From NCBI GenBank assembly GCA_949825025.1, contig OX463784.1, forward strand, positions 21,550,868 through 21,614,867: a stretch of 64,000 nt of DNA, read 5' to 3'. Made by a program: the position numbers and the translations under genes. Position 1 is the first letter of the stretch; each line of letters opens with the position of its first letter. Shown in pieces: positions 12,295-24,953 of the stretch. The DNA comes from Siphlonurus alternatus. Lineage: Eukaryota; Arthropoda; Insecta; Ephemeroptera; Siphlonuridae. The notes under the pieces were generated by a model. The model had not been told where the DNA came from. It did no database searches and saw only the letters and a list, made by a program, of their open reading frames with translations.

Positions 12295-14801
12295 TTAGTG
12301 GACATAGGTAGCATAGGGGCTGGCAAAGTGAGTCTTGACCAGGGCAGGAGTGGCAGCATAAGCGACTGGATGATGTACGGTTGCTACTGGAGCGTGATAT
12401 GCTGTGAAGGCAGGGGCAGCATAATGAGCAACGGGGGCAGCATAAGCGAACTTAGCTACGGGGGCAGCATAGGCAAGCTTAGCCACTGGGGCAGCATAGG
12501 CAACCTTAGCGACGGGAGCAGCAGCATAAACTGGGGTGGCTACTTTAGCAACGACAGCTGGGGCTGGGGCGGGGGCAGCTTTAGCTTCAACGACGGGGGT
12601 TCCTTCCTTGTGCACGACGGCGTTGAATCCGTTGACGGAATCAGCGGTGTACTCAACAATACGCTTGGTTCCGTCAGCCTCCACAAGGCTGTAAGATCCA
12701 GTAACGACATCTCCGTTACGGCTCTCGCTTTGTTCCTTGTTGTCTCCGGTAGCGGCGTCAGAGACAGAGTAAGAGTAGCTGTACTGGGGGTTGGGGTCGA
12801 AGTCAGCATCTTCAGCAGGGGCGGCAGCCTTGGCAACTACGGCCTTGGCCACTACGGGTGTGTGTGCCACTACTGGTGCGTGGTAAGCGAGGGGAGCGTG
12901 GTAGGCGATGGGAGTAGCATGGTAAGCCACGGGAGCAAAGACTCCGGCGTGGGCGGCTGCGACCAGGGCGAAGAAAGTGAAAAGCTGAAAGTAAGAGAAT
13001 CGTTAGATACGAAGTTACCGATGAGGTTTTGTTTATTAATTGAATTTTTAGTTTCTCGGTTGTGTTCACTTGGGAAATTTAATGCTAACGTCAATAGCAG
13101 AATATGCTGTAGTAAGCCAACACTGTAATTATAATAATAATGAAATCTACGGGTAATAAAAGATGTGTTATCGAAAGATTAATATAAAAGTATAAAAGTT
13201 AATTGTGATGGAACCAGGAGACATTAATTTTACTTGCAAGGAGTGTATTCCGATGGAATTTTGTGTCCAGATATGAAAACGAACAACTAGTTTTTTTTTA
13301 TACTAAATAAAATTAATGTTCTTGCTTACAAATTAATAAATAAAATTTATTGAGAACATTTTTTTGGTAAGACAAAATTATTTTTGAAAGACTATATTTG
13401 TAAAAAACGCAATGCAAAATATAAATTTATAAAATAAAATAATAATAATAAAAATATTTTGTTTTTAAATTTAAATTTTTACATTTTACAAAGTTAGTAT
13501 TTCTTATCAATTATAAAAACATAAAAATTATTAATTCTCATCTGATAGAAATGAGTATGGAGTATTGACCTCATTTTTTTTTTATTACAGAAATAGATAG
13601 AGGATGCAAATTTATGCTACCCTGATTTTTTCAGATTTTTTAGAGCCCGGGAAGTATTTTTAAAAAATTATTGAAAGTTCTTTTTGTGACGTCACGAGAC
13701 GCCGCTCCTTCAGAAAAAGATAGGACTTAACACCGCGTGACGTCACAAAAAAGACTTTCAATAATTTTTTAAAAATACTTCCCGGGCTCTAAAAAATCTG
13801 AAAAAAATCAGGGTAGCATAACTTTGCACCCTCTATCCATTTCTGTAATAAAAAAAATTGAGGTCGTTACTTCATTCTCCTTTATGCATTTTTATAATTA
13901 TAGAGCTAATTTATATTGCAAGCCTAAAAGTGTGGTAATCCTTATAGCCTGCTAAATAATATTGCATTATACATTAGATCTTAATATTTATGTGATAATA
14001 TATTGCCTTGACCAAACCAATATTATTTCACAAATATTGTATACAGTATAATAATTAAGTTACGAAAATGAAAAAGAACATTAATTTTAATGACTAGAAA
14101 TTATATTTTGAATGTACGGTTTATATGAAAAGATAATTTAATGCCCTTAAAATTAGTGCAGGTGATTCTTTAAAGTGCTAAAATCAATTACAATGTTATA
14201 ATGCTCGCAGTTCATGCAACTTGATTAGTGCGAGCTGATATATGACTTGTTTTTCATTGATTCAAATCTTCTACCATATAATAAAGAATACTGCTTCCAC
14301 ACTAAAATTAAGTGGGCTTGATGATATATCGTCCCTCGTCCGGAATAATGAGCTATCTGCCTATCATGATCTCGTTGCAATAAAGAGATTTCTGCTATTT
14401 CAGGTAAGTGCAATTTTGAGCTTTATTTTATACTGATTTACAGCTCATAATTGAGCTCACTTTAAATAGCAGATATATCATTATTGCAACGAGATCGTGG
14501 TAAGCATATATCTCATTATTCCGGACGAGGGACGATATTAAAAAATTTAGAACACTTGAAACATGAAGCTTTGACTACAAGGAATTTTTACACAACATAC
14601 ACTAAGTTTACATGACGGTGTTTAATGCGCATTCGTTGACGACGCCTCATAAGAATAACATTATCCGTCGTCAACGAATGCGTGTTAAACACCGTCATGT
14701 AAACGTAGTGTTATAATGAAGTGTACTATATAGAAAATATCTAGAAAATTATGCAAGTATATAAAACCACATTAACAATATCAACTTACCTTGAATGCCA
14801 T
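12295..14801 (-). CDS. RR-2 cuticular protein (gene 3), divergent member, long intron
   Basis: 233-aa secreted cuticle protein. Exon 1 is 14790-14801 (MAFK, donor GTAAGT), the intron 12985-14789 (1805 bp, the longest here), exon 2 12295-12984 after a CTTACTTTCAG acceptor. The signal peptide is residues 1-17 ([13 protein letters not shown], cut before GVFAP). Residues about 65-132 form the RR-2 chitin-binding domain, starting [20 protein letters not shown] and using the [15 protein letters not shown] variant shared with genes 7 and 8. The N-terminal linker is unique ([17 protein letters not shown]). The C-terminal part repeats AYAAPVAK units and ends SPYATYVH. Candidate AATAAA signals lie at 12223-12232. 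The intron hosts three foldback elements. Confidence 0.9.
13567..13865. mobile_element. Foldback element with paired TGACGTCA sites, copy 1 (in gene 3 intron)
   Basis: Long inverted repeat from GACCTCATTTTTTT to AAAAATTGAGGTC, containing ACAGAAATAGATAGAGG and its mirror. Each arm carries GTGACGTCACG near the loop. Related copies lie at 45698-45976 and 53622-53945. Confidence 0.75.
14323..14539. mobile_element. Foldback element in gene 3 intron
   Basis: ATATCGTCCCTCGTCCGGAA at the left end is mirrored by TTCCGGACGAGGGACGATAT at the right end, and the arms also share TTGCAACGAGATC. Two short reading frames here result from the palindrome and are not genes. Confidence 0.7.
14599..14711. mobile_element. 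ACACTA foldback MITE, copy 1 (in gene 3 intron)
   Basis: ACACTAAGTTTACATGACGG and its mirror at the right end enclose a short spacer. The same element is in the gene 5 intron (24701-24813) with the spacer inverted, and a half copy lies at 42498-42562. Confidence 0.75.
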
Positions 14802-14824
14802 GTTGGTTGAAGAGTTCTTAGTTG

Positions 14825-14861
14825 ACTGATGCTTGAACTGTGTGATCTGGTGGCTTATATA
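14825..14861 (-). promoter_or_regulatory. Core promoter of gene 3 (TATA + initiator)
   Basis: TATATAAG at 14854-14861, TCAGT initiator at 14825-14829, +1 about 14827 and a 26-nt leader. The region upstream of TATA differs from those of the other genes. Confidence 0.75.
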
Positions 14862-15412
14862 CTCAACTTCTGTGTCTCTAGAGATGGTTAAAGATCACCT
14901 CCACACCTTACTTGTCATTAAGATTGTCCCCTCTCCTCCCTCTCACGTACGCTTCTCTTGTTTTAGCTTGCATCTCGCACGAACTCAAACCAGTTCAATT
15001 GACTTTATTCAGAACTCTCAATGACACTTTTTTTTTTCATTAGATATACTTGACCTAATGATTTAATACTTTAAATGTATGTTTTTTTTTATTTATTTAT
15101 AACAACAGGTTTTAATTTTAAAAAAAATCAATAAATAACTTTTGATTGTTGTATGTATGTGTTAATTGGTATATCTTATCTATAAATATTTACCATTAAT
15201 TGACAGGTTGGAAAAAATATTTTCATAATACATGCACTATATTGACTATCGTAGAAGGTTAATAGTTCATAATAGTTCATATTTTTTGTTTTTTTTTTTT
15301 CAGTAGCTATATAAAGGATTGTAACCACTTTTTAGTGAAATAGTGCCATCGGTGCTTTGTTGCAATCCGCACCCTAATTTTTGTAATATATTTTGTATTT
15401 GTACTTTGGGTG

Positions 15413-15528
<116 letters not shown>

Positions 15529-15825
15529 ATTACAGAAGCTGTATAACGATTATTAAAAATGCAAAAATGATTTGTCACAAGCAATGACAAAAATGACGAT
15601 GAAAACGTAAGTTGAAAAATAAAACGGAATTTTTTATGTACTTTTCATTATTATTATTAATTTTTTTTTTGTACCTGAACTGATATCGAGTAAATAGTAT
15701 AACATGATTCTCACAATTATAATAATACGTAATTGTTTTCAATTTTACATTTTTTTTTGTGCTTAAACCAATAGGATTTTATGGTCTAAATGCTGTAAAA
15801 ATGCATCTCTTGCACTAATTTTCTA

Positions 15826-15885
15826 CCTGTGACACAAGGAACCATGGAAACCTTAGTTTATATGGCCCACAGATACAATTGTGGA
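15826..15885 (-). mobile_element. SINE relic
   Basis: CAAGGAACCATGGAAACCTT followed by a TATATGGCCCAC stretch matches the core of the SINE family seen at 38.2, 41.7 and 61.3 kb. Confidence 0.45.
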
Positions 15886-16780
15886 TGCGCCATTAATAAT
15901 CTCAAAGAATGAATGTTCTGTTAGCTGTATGAATTTTAAAAGTTGTATAACGAAATCGGTTATGATTTGACGGTTTACGTCAACAAGTTTTCTTTTTTTA
16001 TTATTATTTTACTTCAAATTGAAAAATAAATGGAAAAACTCCCTCAGTCACCAGAGTATCTAAAAGTTACCCTGGTATGCCAAGTATATTTTGATGAGAT
16101 CAAAATCCCCAGAGTGGTTCAAAGATCTCGAGTTAAATTCCTCCTTTAAAAAGATTGAGCCCCTCCTCGATCGTACAACGAGCTAATTGGACCCCTCCCA
16201 GTGTAATGACTTCATGATGTGGGTCTTACGGGAAAGTTAATTTTAGCATTATTTAAATTCTGCCTCATGGTATGATAATGTGAGTCTCTCATTACGAATG
16301 TGACGACATGTCTTACACAATAATTATTATTCTAGTTTATCAAAAAACGAATAATTTCATTAAAATAAAAATTAAATACGTTATATTAATTTTTTTAATA
16401 ACTATATCATGTAATTGTATTGGGTCACGTAAAAATTTATTAATTTATTAAAATAATTCTAAAAATTATTTTAATTTTTTATTTTATTCGTGCATGTGTT
16501 ATCCCCATATTACTTGAACATCGTTGCTGTAGGTAGTATGTTTAAAAAATTTTACATGTGTTATTTAAAATAATAATTTATAAATGATTAATTTTTAAAT
16601 ATTTTTTAAATTTTAATTTATTAAAAAAAAATCAGAAAATATAAATTAGATTATTTTAATAAACCTTAAATGATTTTATATAAATTAAAATCATTTAATA
16701 TTACCAATTATTAAAATTAACATTAAAATAAAAACAAATAAATATTTTCAAAGCAATGAACGGATTATGCTCCAGACGGG

Positions 16781-16842
16781 CCTTTAGTTCCACCGAACAC
16801 TGCCAGCTCCACCCCAGTGACATGGAGATCAACATCTTAGGA
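16781..16842. repeat. 62-bp dispersed repeat, copy 1
   Basis: Runs from CCTTTAGTTCCACCGAACAC to GAGATCAACATCTTAGGA. It is nearly identical to 18818-18879, with only scattered substitutions. Function unknown; probably part of a mobile element. Confidence 0.7.
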
Positions 16843-17908
16843 GTGGCAGTGGGGGCGTGGGTGGCATGATGTTGGCAGAGACTCCCTCTACAACAATGGG
16901 AGCCCGTCTCAAAATTAATGAGCGAAATTTTTGGACGGCCCAGTTTACTGGGCTCTATACTATAAAAAACAAAATTGAATCAAATTAGCAAGATAATAAA
17001 TTAATTAGACACACGCAAGCAGATGAAAAATAATAATTTAACTCATTGCAAACGATGCCCGGCATATTATTTAATAATAATTACTTGTCATCATTTCTCC
17101 CTTGCTTTCATTAACTTCACCACAGTCTATTTCGCCTCCACGCTCTATGTGGATTGGATCCCTGCTGTAATATTTTCAATTATAAACTAAGGGAACAATG
17201 TAAACTTTACATAGAACGGTCAGAGCAGATAATTGCTAACACCACACACTTCTCAGTTATGTTTCAACCACACAACATTCACGAAATCTTCACATAAACG
17301 TAATGATTAGTGGAATTTACGATACGCTCAGAGCATAGGACAGGATGGTCAACGATTATGTACTGGTTTATATAAATAATCGTTGCGGCAGGTTCACCAT
17401 TAAGGTATAAACGACTGCTATATGTATGTACCGCGCTTGCTGATTCAAAAGCGGGCATAATTTGTGCACGAGCCTGCATTATTCTATCTGTGCTTTTGTA
17501 TGTTCCATAACAATACCAGACGACTCAGATTAGCTGTAATCTCATCAAAGACAGGAAGGTGTGTGGTAAAATTTTCGAGCCAAGGAGCCATAACTGATAG
17601 AAATAAATGATTACACCATTTAACCATAAAATAATATCAACAGTATGTGCTGTGTATTACTGTATCCATTGTATTTAAAATGCTTTGTGGTGGAATAAAG
17701 ATGACTTGTGAGTTGTGTCCAAGCATTATATTTAAATGCACTTCTTAAAGTTTTCATAATTTTGCAATAATATATTATATGCATACGTATTTAAAAGGAC
17801 ATTTATTTCATCATCTAATTGGATCTAATTGTTTTAATATCAGTGGAGATTTGATGCAGTTAAATAATATATTAAAACAGTGACCCTGTTAAAAATAATA
17901 CTTTGAAA

Positions 17909-17913
<5 letters not shown>

Positions 17914-17977
<64 letters not shown>
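17914..17977. repeat. (TA)n microsatellite
   Basis: Uninterrupted TA dinucleotides over about 64 bp. Confidence 0.95.
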
Positions 17978-17980
<3 letters not shown>

Positions 17981-18399
17981 ATTTTACTGACAAAATACTA
18001 ATATCAATCATAATAAATAAATATAAAAAAAGTTTGCAGCTAAAGGTGGTATAGATTATAATTATATAATAAGTATTACCCTGTGCACTCTTGCTGTAGG
18101 TCATCATTAAGTGTATAAAAAAAATACTCGCAATATATAAAAATAATTTATAAATGAATCATTTTTAAATATTTTTCTGAAATTTAATTTTATTTTAATA
18201 AATTATATTGCAATTAAGTATATTGTTTGAGGGAATAATTTCATCTAAATTAAAATCATTTCATTGTTACAGTAAATAGAGTAACTAAAATTAAAACAAA
18301 TAAAAAATTTCCATTCCCTTCGATTATTATATAGACGTAAGCATCCAGAAATATATACTCAAAATTGTGATATTCCTTCTTATAACACAAGGAATAAAG

Positions 18400-18801
18400 A
18401 TAAGTTTGCTTGAAAAAAGTTCATTTTATCAAACGGCAAAATTGTATGATTTTTTACCAAACTGTTTGAGAAGTATAGATGACACTTTATTGTTTAAAAA
18501 AAGACTTAAGAATGTACTAATAGACAAGGAATTTTACTCTGTTAAAGAATTTTTAAGTAATAAAATGTCTGAGAATGTCTTAAATATAAATTTATAGTTG
18601 TCTTATTATTATATGCAATTATTTTTGTTTGTTTGTTTGTTTTTTATTTAATTCTATTATGATGGTATTAAATGATTGGGTTTGTATATTATGTTTTTTT
18701 TGTGTATGTAATTCTTGTTTATTGAAATATATGCTGACGTGAACCATGTTGTCCTGTACAACCAGTTGTTTGTAATAAAAAAAAAATAAATAAAAAAAAA
18801 A
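18400..18801 (+). mobile_element. Truncated non-LTR retrotransposon 3' end, copy 1
   Basis: A frame open to 18597 encodes FKKRLKNVLIDKEFYSVKEF, which resembles the extreme C-terminus of non-LTR reverse transcriptase proteins. It is followed by a 3' untranslated part containing TGTACAACCAGTTGTTTG and an AATAAATAAA tail. It shares this layout with 25310-25690 and 39800-40440. Only the last part of the element is present, as in 5'-truncated LINE insertions. Confidence 0.65.
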
Positions 18802-18817
18802 TTGTGCGCACGTCATA

Positions 18818-18879
18818 CCTTTGGTTCGACCGAACACTGGCAACTCCATTCCAGTGACATGGAGATCAACATCTTAGAA
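18818..18879. repeat. 62-bp dispersed repeat, copy 2
   Basis: Matches 16781-16842 in the same orientation. It lies directly after the retrotransposon tail. Confidence 0.7.
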
Positions 18880-19201
18880 TGTTTTAATTAATTAAAGTAT
18901 TGACTTTGTTTAAAAAAATGCAACAAGATAGCAGGAAAAATAATTGTTGGAAATTGTAAAAAACAATAAAAAATATTATTAATTTCAATTTTTGAAAAAT
19001 GTCGGTGATCAAAATACAATAAAATATATTGTTAAAAAAATCACTTGAAATTATGAATTTATTTTGAAAATAAAATTACTAACTTAAATCAATTGTGCAA
19101 TATTTTCAGTCTACCATATTTAACATAATGAAATTTAAATGGATACATTCATTTCATCAAAAAAACGGTTCTGGGTTTTAACCGAAAAAGGAAATAATGA
19201 T

Positions 19202-19356
19202 TGGGCGCGATTCACGAAGCACTTAGCTAGATTTCTAACCAAGTTTAGCTTAACCGCGTTTAACTAGATGGTTTAACACGTAAAACAGGTATAGTTAAAC
19301 GTGGTTAAGCTAAACGTGGTTAGAAACCTGGCTAACTTCTTTGTGAATTGCACCCA
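19202..19356. mobile_element. TGGGCGC foldback element, copy 1
   Basis: TGGGCGCGATTCACGAAG is mirrored at the right end by TTTGTGAATTGCACCCA. The arms also contain TTTCTAACCAAG and GCTTAACCGCG stretches and their mirrors. A better-preserved copy lies at 61861-62017. Confidence 0.75.
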
Positions 19357-19732
19357 TTGTATATTTAAATACACACTGAACCAGAAATGCTGATCGTACG
19401 TTAAATTTTCGGCAGGAGGACTTTTAGCTAGAAAGTTGAAATTTGGCATACATAAAGCCAAGGGTTTTGTAAGTTTTTTTGACGAGAAACAAGCAAGTTG
19501 ATTGATTTAATTTTGGACCAATTGACAAACTTCGGTCATAGGTTTGTTCGTTAATCTTGAACCGTACAGCTTTTCTGAACTTGAATTCTATAATATGTAC
19601 TGCACTTGGACATAACGTCGATCGAGTGCAGCTAATGCTTTATGCTCCCTAAACATAAGTATACAATAATATACAAAGATAAGGAGAGAAATAATTTATT
19701 TTTTCATTTATACAAAAGATATCAGAAATGAC

Positions 19733-20774
19733 TTAGTGGACGTAGGTGGCGTAGGGGGAAGCGTAGTGGGTCTTGACGACAGCGGGGGCAGCGGCGTAGG
19801 CCAGGGGGGCGGCGTGCACAGCGTGGGCAACGGGGGCGGCGTGGTAAGCCACAGCGGGGGCAGCGGCGTAGTGAGCCACAGCGGGGGCAGCATAGTGAGC
19901 AACGGGGGCGGCATAAGCGACGGGGGCAGCAACCTTAGCGACGACGGGGGCAGCAACAACAGCCTTAGCCACAACAGCGGCTCCCTCCTTGCGCACGATA
20001 GCGTTGAATCCGTTGACGTCATCAGCGGTGTACTCAACAACGCGACGGGTTCCGTCAGCCTCCACAAGGCTGTAAGATCCCCTCACGACATCTCCGTCGC
20101 GGGTCTCCTCCTGGTGCTTGTTGTCTCCGGTGATGGCGTCCTGGACGGAGTAAGCGTAGTTGTACTGGGGGTGGGCATCGAATTCAGCGGGAACGACGGT
20201 CTTGGCCAGCACGGGGGCGGCAGCGTAGGTGGCCACGGGGGCAAGCACGCCGGCGTTGGCGGCCGCGATCAGGGCGAACAGAGCGACGAACTGGATATGG
20301 ATAATGAAGGTTTAGACTTTAGAACCATTGCATGTAAAATGCAATAACATAGTAATAAAATTTCTCAAACTGTTAAATTTTAATTAAAGAATAAACATGT
20401 TTCCAAAGCGAAGAAATGTTATAAAATGAATTTATTTCAATATTGTATATTTTATACGTTTAATTATTTATACAATTAAAAATTATTTAATTTGTTTTTA
20501 TTGAACCATAAATATGCACGAGGAAAAATAATTACATTATACATTTATTAAATAAGTGTGTGCATCTATATATGTATATATATATATATATATATAATTT
20601 AAAATTTTATGTTTATATATTTAAAAACTAATTTGTGCATAAAAATTTAAAAAAGAAAAATTAATATAAAAATTAAAAATAAAATAAAAAATAAATTTTT
20701 ATTACAATTTTAATTGAAATTAAATTACAAACAAAACCATTACCATCTCAACTACAACTTACCTTGAATGCCAT
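19733..20774 (-). CDS. RR-2 cuticular protein (gene 4), 2 exons
   Basis: 189-aa secreted protein. Exon 1 is 20763-20774 (MAFK), the intron 20291-20762, exon 2 19733-20290. The signal peptide [13 protein letters not shown] ends at residue 17, before [15 protein letters not shown]-2 chitin-binding domain at about 40-107, opening [20 protein letters not shown] and with the [17 protein letters not shown] block; it carries NAIVRKEG where most paralogues have NAVV. C-terminal low-complexity units are [22 protein letters not shown] and similar, with an AVHAAPLAY insert, then the tail [14 protein letters not shown] lies at 19695-19700. The 3' untranslated region is almost the same as in genes 5 and 6, but the promoter is not. 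Confidence 0.92.
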
Positions 20775-20793
20775 TGTAGAGAGTTGATTCTAG

Positions 20794-20830
20794 AATGATA
20801 GTTTGACTGTGCTCTCTGCGAGTTTATATA
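20794..20830 (-). promoter_or_regulatory. Core promoter of gene 4 (TATA + initiator)
   Basis: TATATAAA at 20823-20830 and a TCATT initiator at 20794-20798, with +1 about 20796 and a 22-nt leader. It lacks the block shared by genes 5-8. Confidence 0.7.
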
Positions 20831-21364
20831 CCATCTCCTCCCGTACTTGCTACGTAGATGGCGGGAAAGGTCTCCTCCCAATCACCGCGCCCCATGCCCT
20901 TGTCCCCACTTTTACAAGCACGGTCAGTTTAGAACGAAAAACGAGTTCATAATCCTTGTAACCTCAATGACATTTTTTTTTGACCCAATGAATTTTAAAT
21001 AATGTTTTATATAAATAATTAGGATTACTATGGTTCAATATATTTTAAGAAAAAAAAAAGAAAGTGATTATAAATAATTGGTGTAAAGATTTATTATTAT
21101 AAATATTTTAACCTCTAAATGTAATCACCTTTTAAAAATATACAACCTTCGAACCTTCATATTGTAAAATAACACTATATGTAGAAATTAATGTTAATAT
21201 TTTTATATGCGTGATATAATTATATTGTTTATAATACGGAAAATATATTTTATGATGGGTAACAGTAGTTGCTTTTAGCATTTACAAATTTTAAGGTGAA
21301 TCTAAAAATAAAGTAGCCTGACGAAAAAAAAAAGTTTAATCACATCATATATTTATGCAGTTAA

Positions 21365-21726
21365 TTAAGGGTAAAATAACGCCACCAATGTTAAAAAAAA
21401 TTCATCACAAAAATTATGAAAAAAAATTAAAATGTTCTCCTCTACACCCCCAATCAGTTGCTAAAATATCAGGTATACAAATGCGATCTAGTTTTTGAGT
21501 TATGAATTTTTAAAGTTGACTAATTTAACATGGAGAAATGGAACTCCTATGTTAATTAAATTAGTCAACTTTAAAAATTCATAACTCAAAAACTAGATCG
21601 TATTTGTATACCTGATATTTTAGCTACTGATAGGGGGTGTAGATGAGAGCATTTTAATTTTTTTTTTTCAGAATTTTTGTGTGAGGGACTTTTTTTTTAT
21701 TTTTGGTGGCGTTATCTTACCCTTAA
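21365..21726. mobile_element. TTAA foldback element, TTAAGGGTAA family, copy 1
   Basis: Begins TTAAGGGTAAAATAACGCCA and ends with the mirror TGGCGTTATCTTACCCTTAA. Interior arms pair GTATACAAATGCGATCTAG with its mirror, and AAAGTTGACTAATTTAACAT with its mirror. It is closely related to 26206-26560 and 52791-53145. Confidence 0.8.
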
Positions 21727-23007
21727 GTATAAAAAGGATTCTTTTTTAGATTTTTTTTTTAAACAAAAATTTGTCATATTTTACGCCTAAATTTTGGTTT
21801 TATTTTACATTACTTTTCAATAATATTAATTAAATCTATGGACACTCTACTCTACATGCATGCACTTAAAGACGGAATTGTACTGGAGATGCGGTTATAT
21901 GGATTTGGGTACAGTTTAAATTCTAGAAGAAAGGGAAATCATTGAATAATTTTAGGATCACTTGCAATTAAATGTCTAGAAAAAGGGTATATAAAGTCTG
22001 ATTCTTTTAGATGTTTTATTACGAGTTCAAAATATGAGCAAAATTCATTCATTATAAATATTTATATCAAATATAGTGTTCCTAATTTTATTCTGGAAGT
22101 AAAATTAGGTTGCAGTCCAAATATTTTCCTTGTTTTCAGTGCGTTATACTACCATCCAAATAGATCTGTGACAACATTTACAATCACAGCAAAGGTAAAG
22201 TTTTTGTAATCCCTAGTATCAGAACCAAAAAAGTCATACTCTTGAATAGCATACCACCTTCCATAAGGAGAAGGGTACACCTTTTTGAATCTAATAGTAG
22301 GTGTGTAAGAGAGAAAGTATGCACCAATTTAGACGTAACGTCCACAGGTAAATAATCTTCTGTTATGTAAATATTTGCTATAGGTTTAATCATATAATAA
22401 AGATTTCTGGGTATTTGTTTGAACTTCAGATATTCACTAATTCTGTTAGTATACTTTAAATTTTTTGATCAATATGTATTGTCTTCCTAATAAGTTTCTC
22501 TGATGGACATGATCTGTTTTGTTTTTCAAGCAAGTATGTTGATGATTATGTTTTGTACTGGAGTGCTCTATTATAATTGGGGTATATTGTAAAGTTTTTA
22601 TTCATGTCACTGTTTTTATAATTCTTTTTATTTTATTGTTATTACTATTAATTAAACACATTTTTTTTTCGTTTTGTTTTTGTTTATATGTGATTATGTA
22701 ATTTGACGTGCTTATATTGTTATGTACAATCGAAAAGCAACAAATATTATGAATTATGAATCATTCACTATGTTCTAATTTTTTATAAATTTATTTTTTA
22801 TCATCAGTAATGTATCGAAGAAAAAATTTATTATTATGCATAATATATTGAAAATATATCATATTAAAGATATGATACAACAGCATTTGATTTGCTAATT
22901 AATATATATACTCTCCTGCATTATCCTAATTCACTATATATTAATTGAAAGTAATATAAGTAGGATAGTTAATATAAGTAGGATATTTATCATTTATTTG
23001 TGAACTT

Positions 23008-23050
23008 TGAATAAGGGAACGTGGAAACCTTAGTTTTGATGGTCGGTTAT
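23008..23050 (-). mobile_element. SINE relic (core only)
   Basis: AAGGGAACGTGGAAACCTTA followed by GATGGTCGG matches the SINE core. Confidence 0.5.
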
Positions 23051-23960
23051 AGCAGTAATATCATTCTTCAATTAATATGTACAGTAAACAGAAATAATCA
23101 CACATATATTAATTATTATAATAATATAAGTCAATGTTTTTACCTGGTAGGTAGAATTATGCCAACTAAAGTTCTAAAACAATATTATAACATTATAAAA
23201 TATTATATACTGATGTATATTAAGAGATGTTACATAGAACTGTATTAAGTCATCGCTATTCCCATTTTATTTGCTAATTTAAGAAAGTATAAAAACTGGA
23301 ACATTGCTATATATTTTGTCATGTCACCTATGGGAGAAATTTGAAGGAGAAAATCGATGATCTTTGTCAGGTTAAACATGTTAAAAGACGTGGTCACTTT
23401 AATTGTAGATTTATTTTGCGCTGGTAATTTATGTGAAATTTGAATTTTTCGAAAGGACCTCTTGAACTACATTCATAAAATAGAAAAATACAAAAATACC
23501 ATTTCATATTTTTCATGTAGTGATGAGTACTTTGAACTCCCCGTTTTGTAAGTCATACTGCCAAAGAAACATATATCAATTTATCAATTGACAAAAAAAA
23601 AAAAAAAAAAACACTATACGTAATACGTAAAAATGGTTGAAAGGGAAATTTAACATAGACATTATAGCCGATTTAACTAAAAGGGATTGATTATAATCAA
23701 TCCATTTGTCAGTAATCAACGAATTGATACTTCGTCCTGTAAACAAATTGTAAAATTTTGCTTTATACATATATATATTTATTTAAATAATTATTACTTT
23801 ATCTTAAAAAAATACTAGGCATAAACATTGGTAGTGATAAAATAATTCTTTAATATATGCATTCCTTGTTTGTATGCTCGTTAAATAGTTACAGTAATGT
23901 ACAAAGATAAGGTGAGAAATAATTTATTTTTTCATTTATACAAAATATATCAGAAATGAC

Positions 23961-24937
23961 TTAGTGGACGTAGCTGGCGTAGGGGGAAGCGTAGTGGGTC
24001 TTGACCACAGCGGGGGCAGCGGCGTAGGCCAGGGGGGCGGCGTGCACAGCGTGGGCAACGGGGGCAGCGTGGTAAGCCACAGCGGGGGCAGCGGCGTAGT
24101 GAGCCACAGCGGGGGCAGCATAGTGAGCAACGGGGGCGGCATAAGCGACGGGGGCAGCGACCTTAGCGACGACGGGGGCAGCAACAACAGCCTTAGCTAC
24201 AACGGGGGTTCCTTCCTTGCGCACAACAGCGTTGAATCCGTTGACGTCATCAGCGGTGTAGTCTACGATACGACGGGTTCCGTCAGCCTCCACAAGGCTG
24301 TAAGATCCCCTCACGACATCTCCGTCGCGGGTCTCTTCCTGCTGCTTGTTGTCTCCGGTGATGGCATCAGCCACGGAGTAAGCGTAGTTGTACTGGGGGT
24401 TGGGGTCGAAGTCGGCGGACACGACGGTCTTGGTCAGCACGGGGGCGGCAGCGTAGGTGGCCACGGGGGCAAGCACGCCGGCGTTGGCGGCCGCGATCAG
24501 GGCGAACAGAGCGACGAACTGAAATGGAGAAATTTCATAATTGGGTTTGCTTTTAATTTTTATGAAACTGTATTCTAATGTTTTAAGCAACATGGAAAAG
24601 ACTTAAAGTTTAGTACTCTGACAATAATAGTAAAATTATAACAACGAAATAAATAAATTAAAAATTTAATTTATTTCTAAAATCAGCAAAGCATAGACTA
24701 ACACTACGTTTACATGACGGTGTTTAATGCGTATCCGTTGACAACGGATAATGTTATTCTTATGAGGCGTCGTCAACGGATACGCATTAAACACCGTCAT
24801 GTAAACTTAGTGTAAGAGTATTACAATAATAAATTAATATTGAACTTTTAGTAATTATATATATAGTTCACAGATATGTAAAACAACCAAAGCAGTGCAG
24901 TAAAAAGTCTGTGTTGGTACTGTACCTTGAAAGCCAT
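23961..24937 (-). CDS. RR-2 cuticular protein (gene 5), 2 exons
   Basis: 189-aa secreted protein. Exon 1 is 24926-24937 (MAFK, donor GTACAG), the intron 24519-24925, exon 2 23961-24518 after an ATTTCAG acceptor; the open frame runs on into the intron but is not coding there. Signal peptide 1-17. RR-2 domain about 40-107, with [20 protein letters not shown] and the unusual [15 protein letters not shown], then [13 protein letters not shown]. This first half resembles gene 9, while the C-terminal repeats ([13 protein letters not shown]) and 3' flank resemble gene 4, so the gene looks mosaic. The tail is SPYASYVH and AATAAA lies at 23923-23928. The intron carries a foldback MITE (24701-24813). 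Confidence 0.92.
24701..24813. mobile_element. ACACTA foldback MITE, copy 2 (in gene 5 intron)
   Basis: ACACTACGTTTACATGACGG at the left is mirrored at the right. The central spacer is the reverse complement of the spacer in 14599-14711, meaning the element lies in the opposite orientation. Confidence 0.75.
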
Positions 24938-24953
24938 GGTAGTCTGGAGGTTG

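Larger units (their letters stand above)
20900..23915. other. Intergenic DNA between genes 4 and 5
   Basis: Contains a TTAA foldback (21365-21726), a SINE relic near 23011-23050 and a poly-A run near 23588. Between 21.8 and 22.9 kb I see only AT-rich DNA with short frames that resemble nothing known. Confidence 0.6.

Noticed and set aside
14225..14436. Paired small frames on both strands
   Set aside because: They lie in the inverted repeat 14323-14539 within the gene 3 intron; the symmetry explains frames on both strands.
19736..20347. Long plus-strand open frames opposite every cuticle gene (for example 203 aa here, 246 aa at 5753-6493, 209 aa at 36334-36963), rich in Gly, Ser, Val and Asp
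   Set aside because: They are antisense shadows of GCC/GTC-rich coding repeats. They lack a promoter, signal peptide or known domain, and the minus-strand frame has full RR-2 motifs, splice sites and core promoter.
24500..24593. Upstream extension of the gene 5 open frame to an earlier ATG
   Set aside because: The extension is AT-rich intron sequence before a good CAG acceptor, and the shared promoter plus MAFK exon lies at 24926-24988. The same applies to the short extensions in genes 9 and 10.
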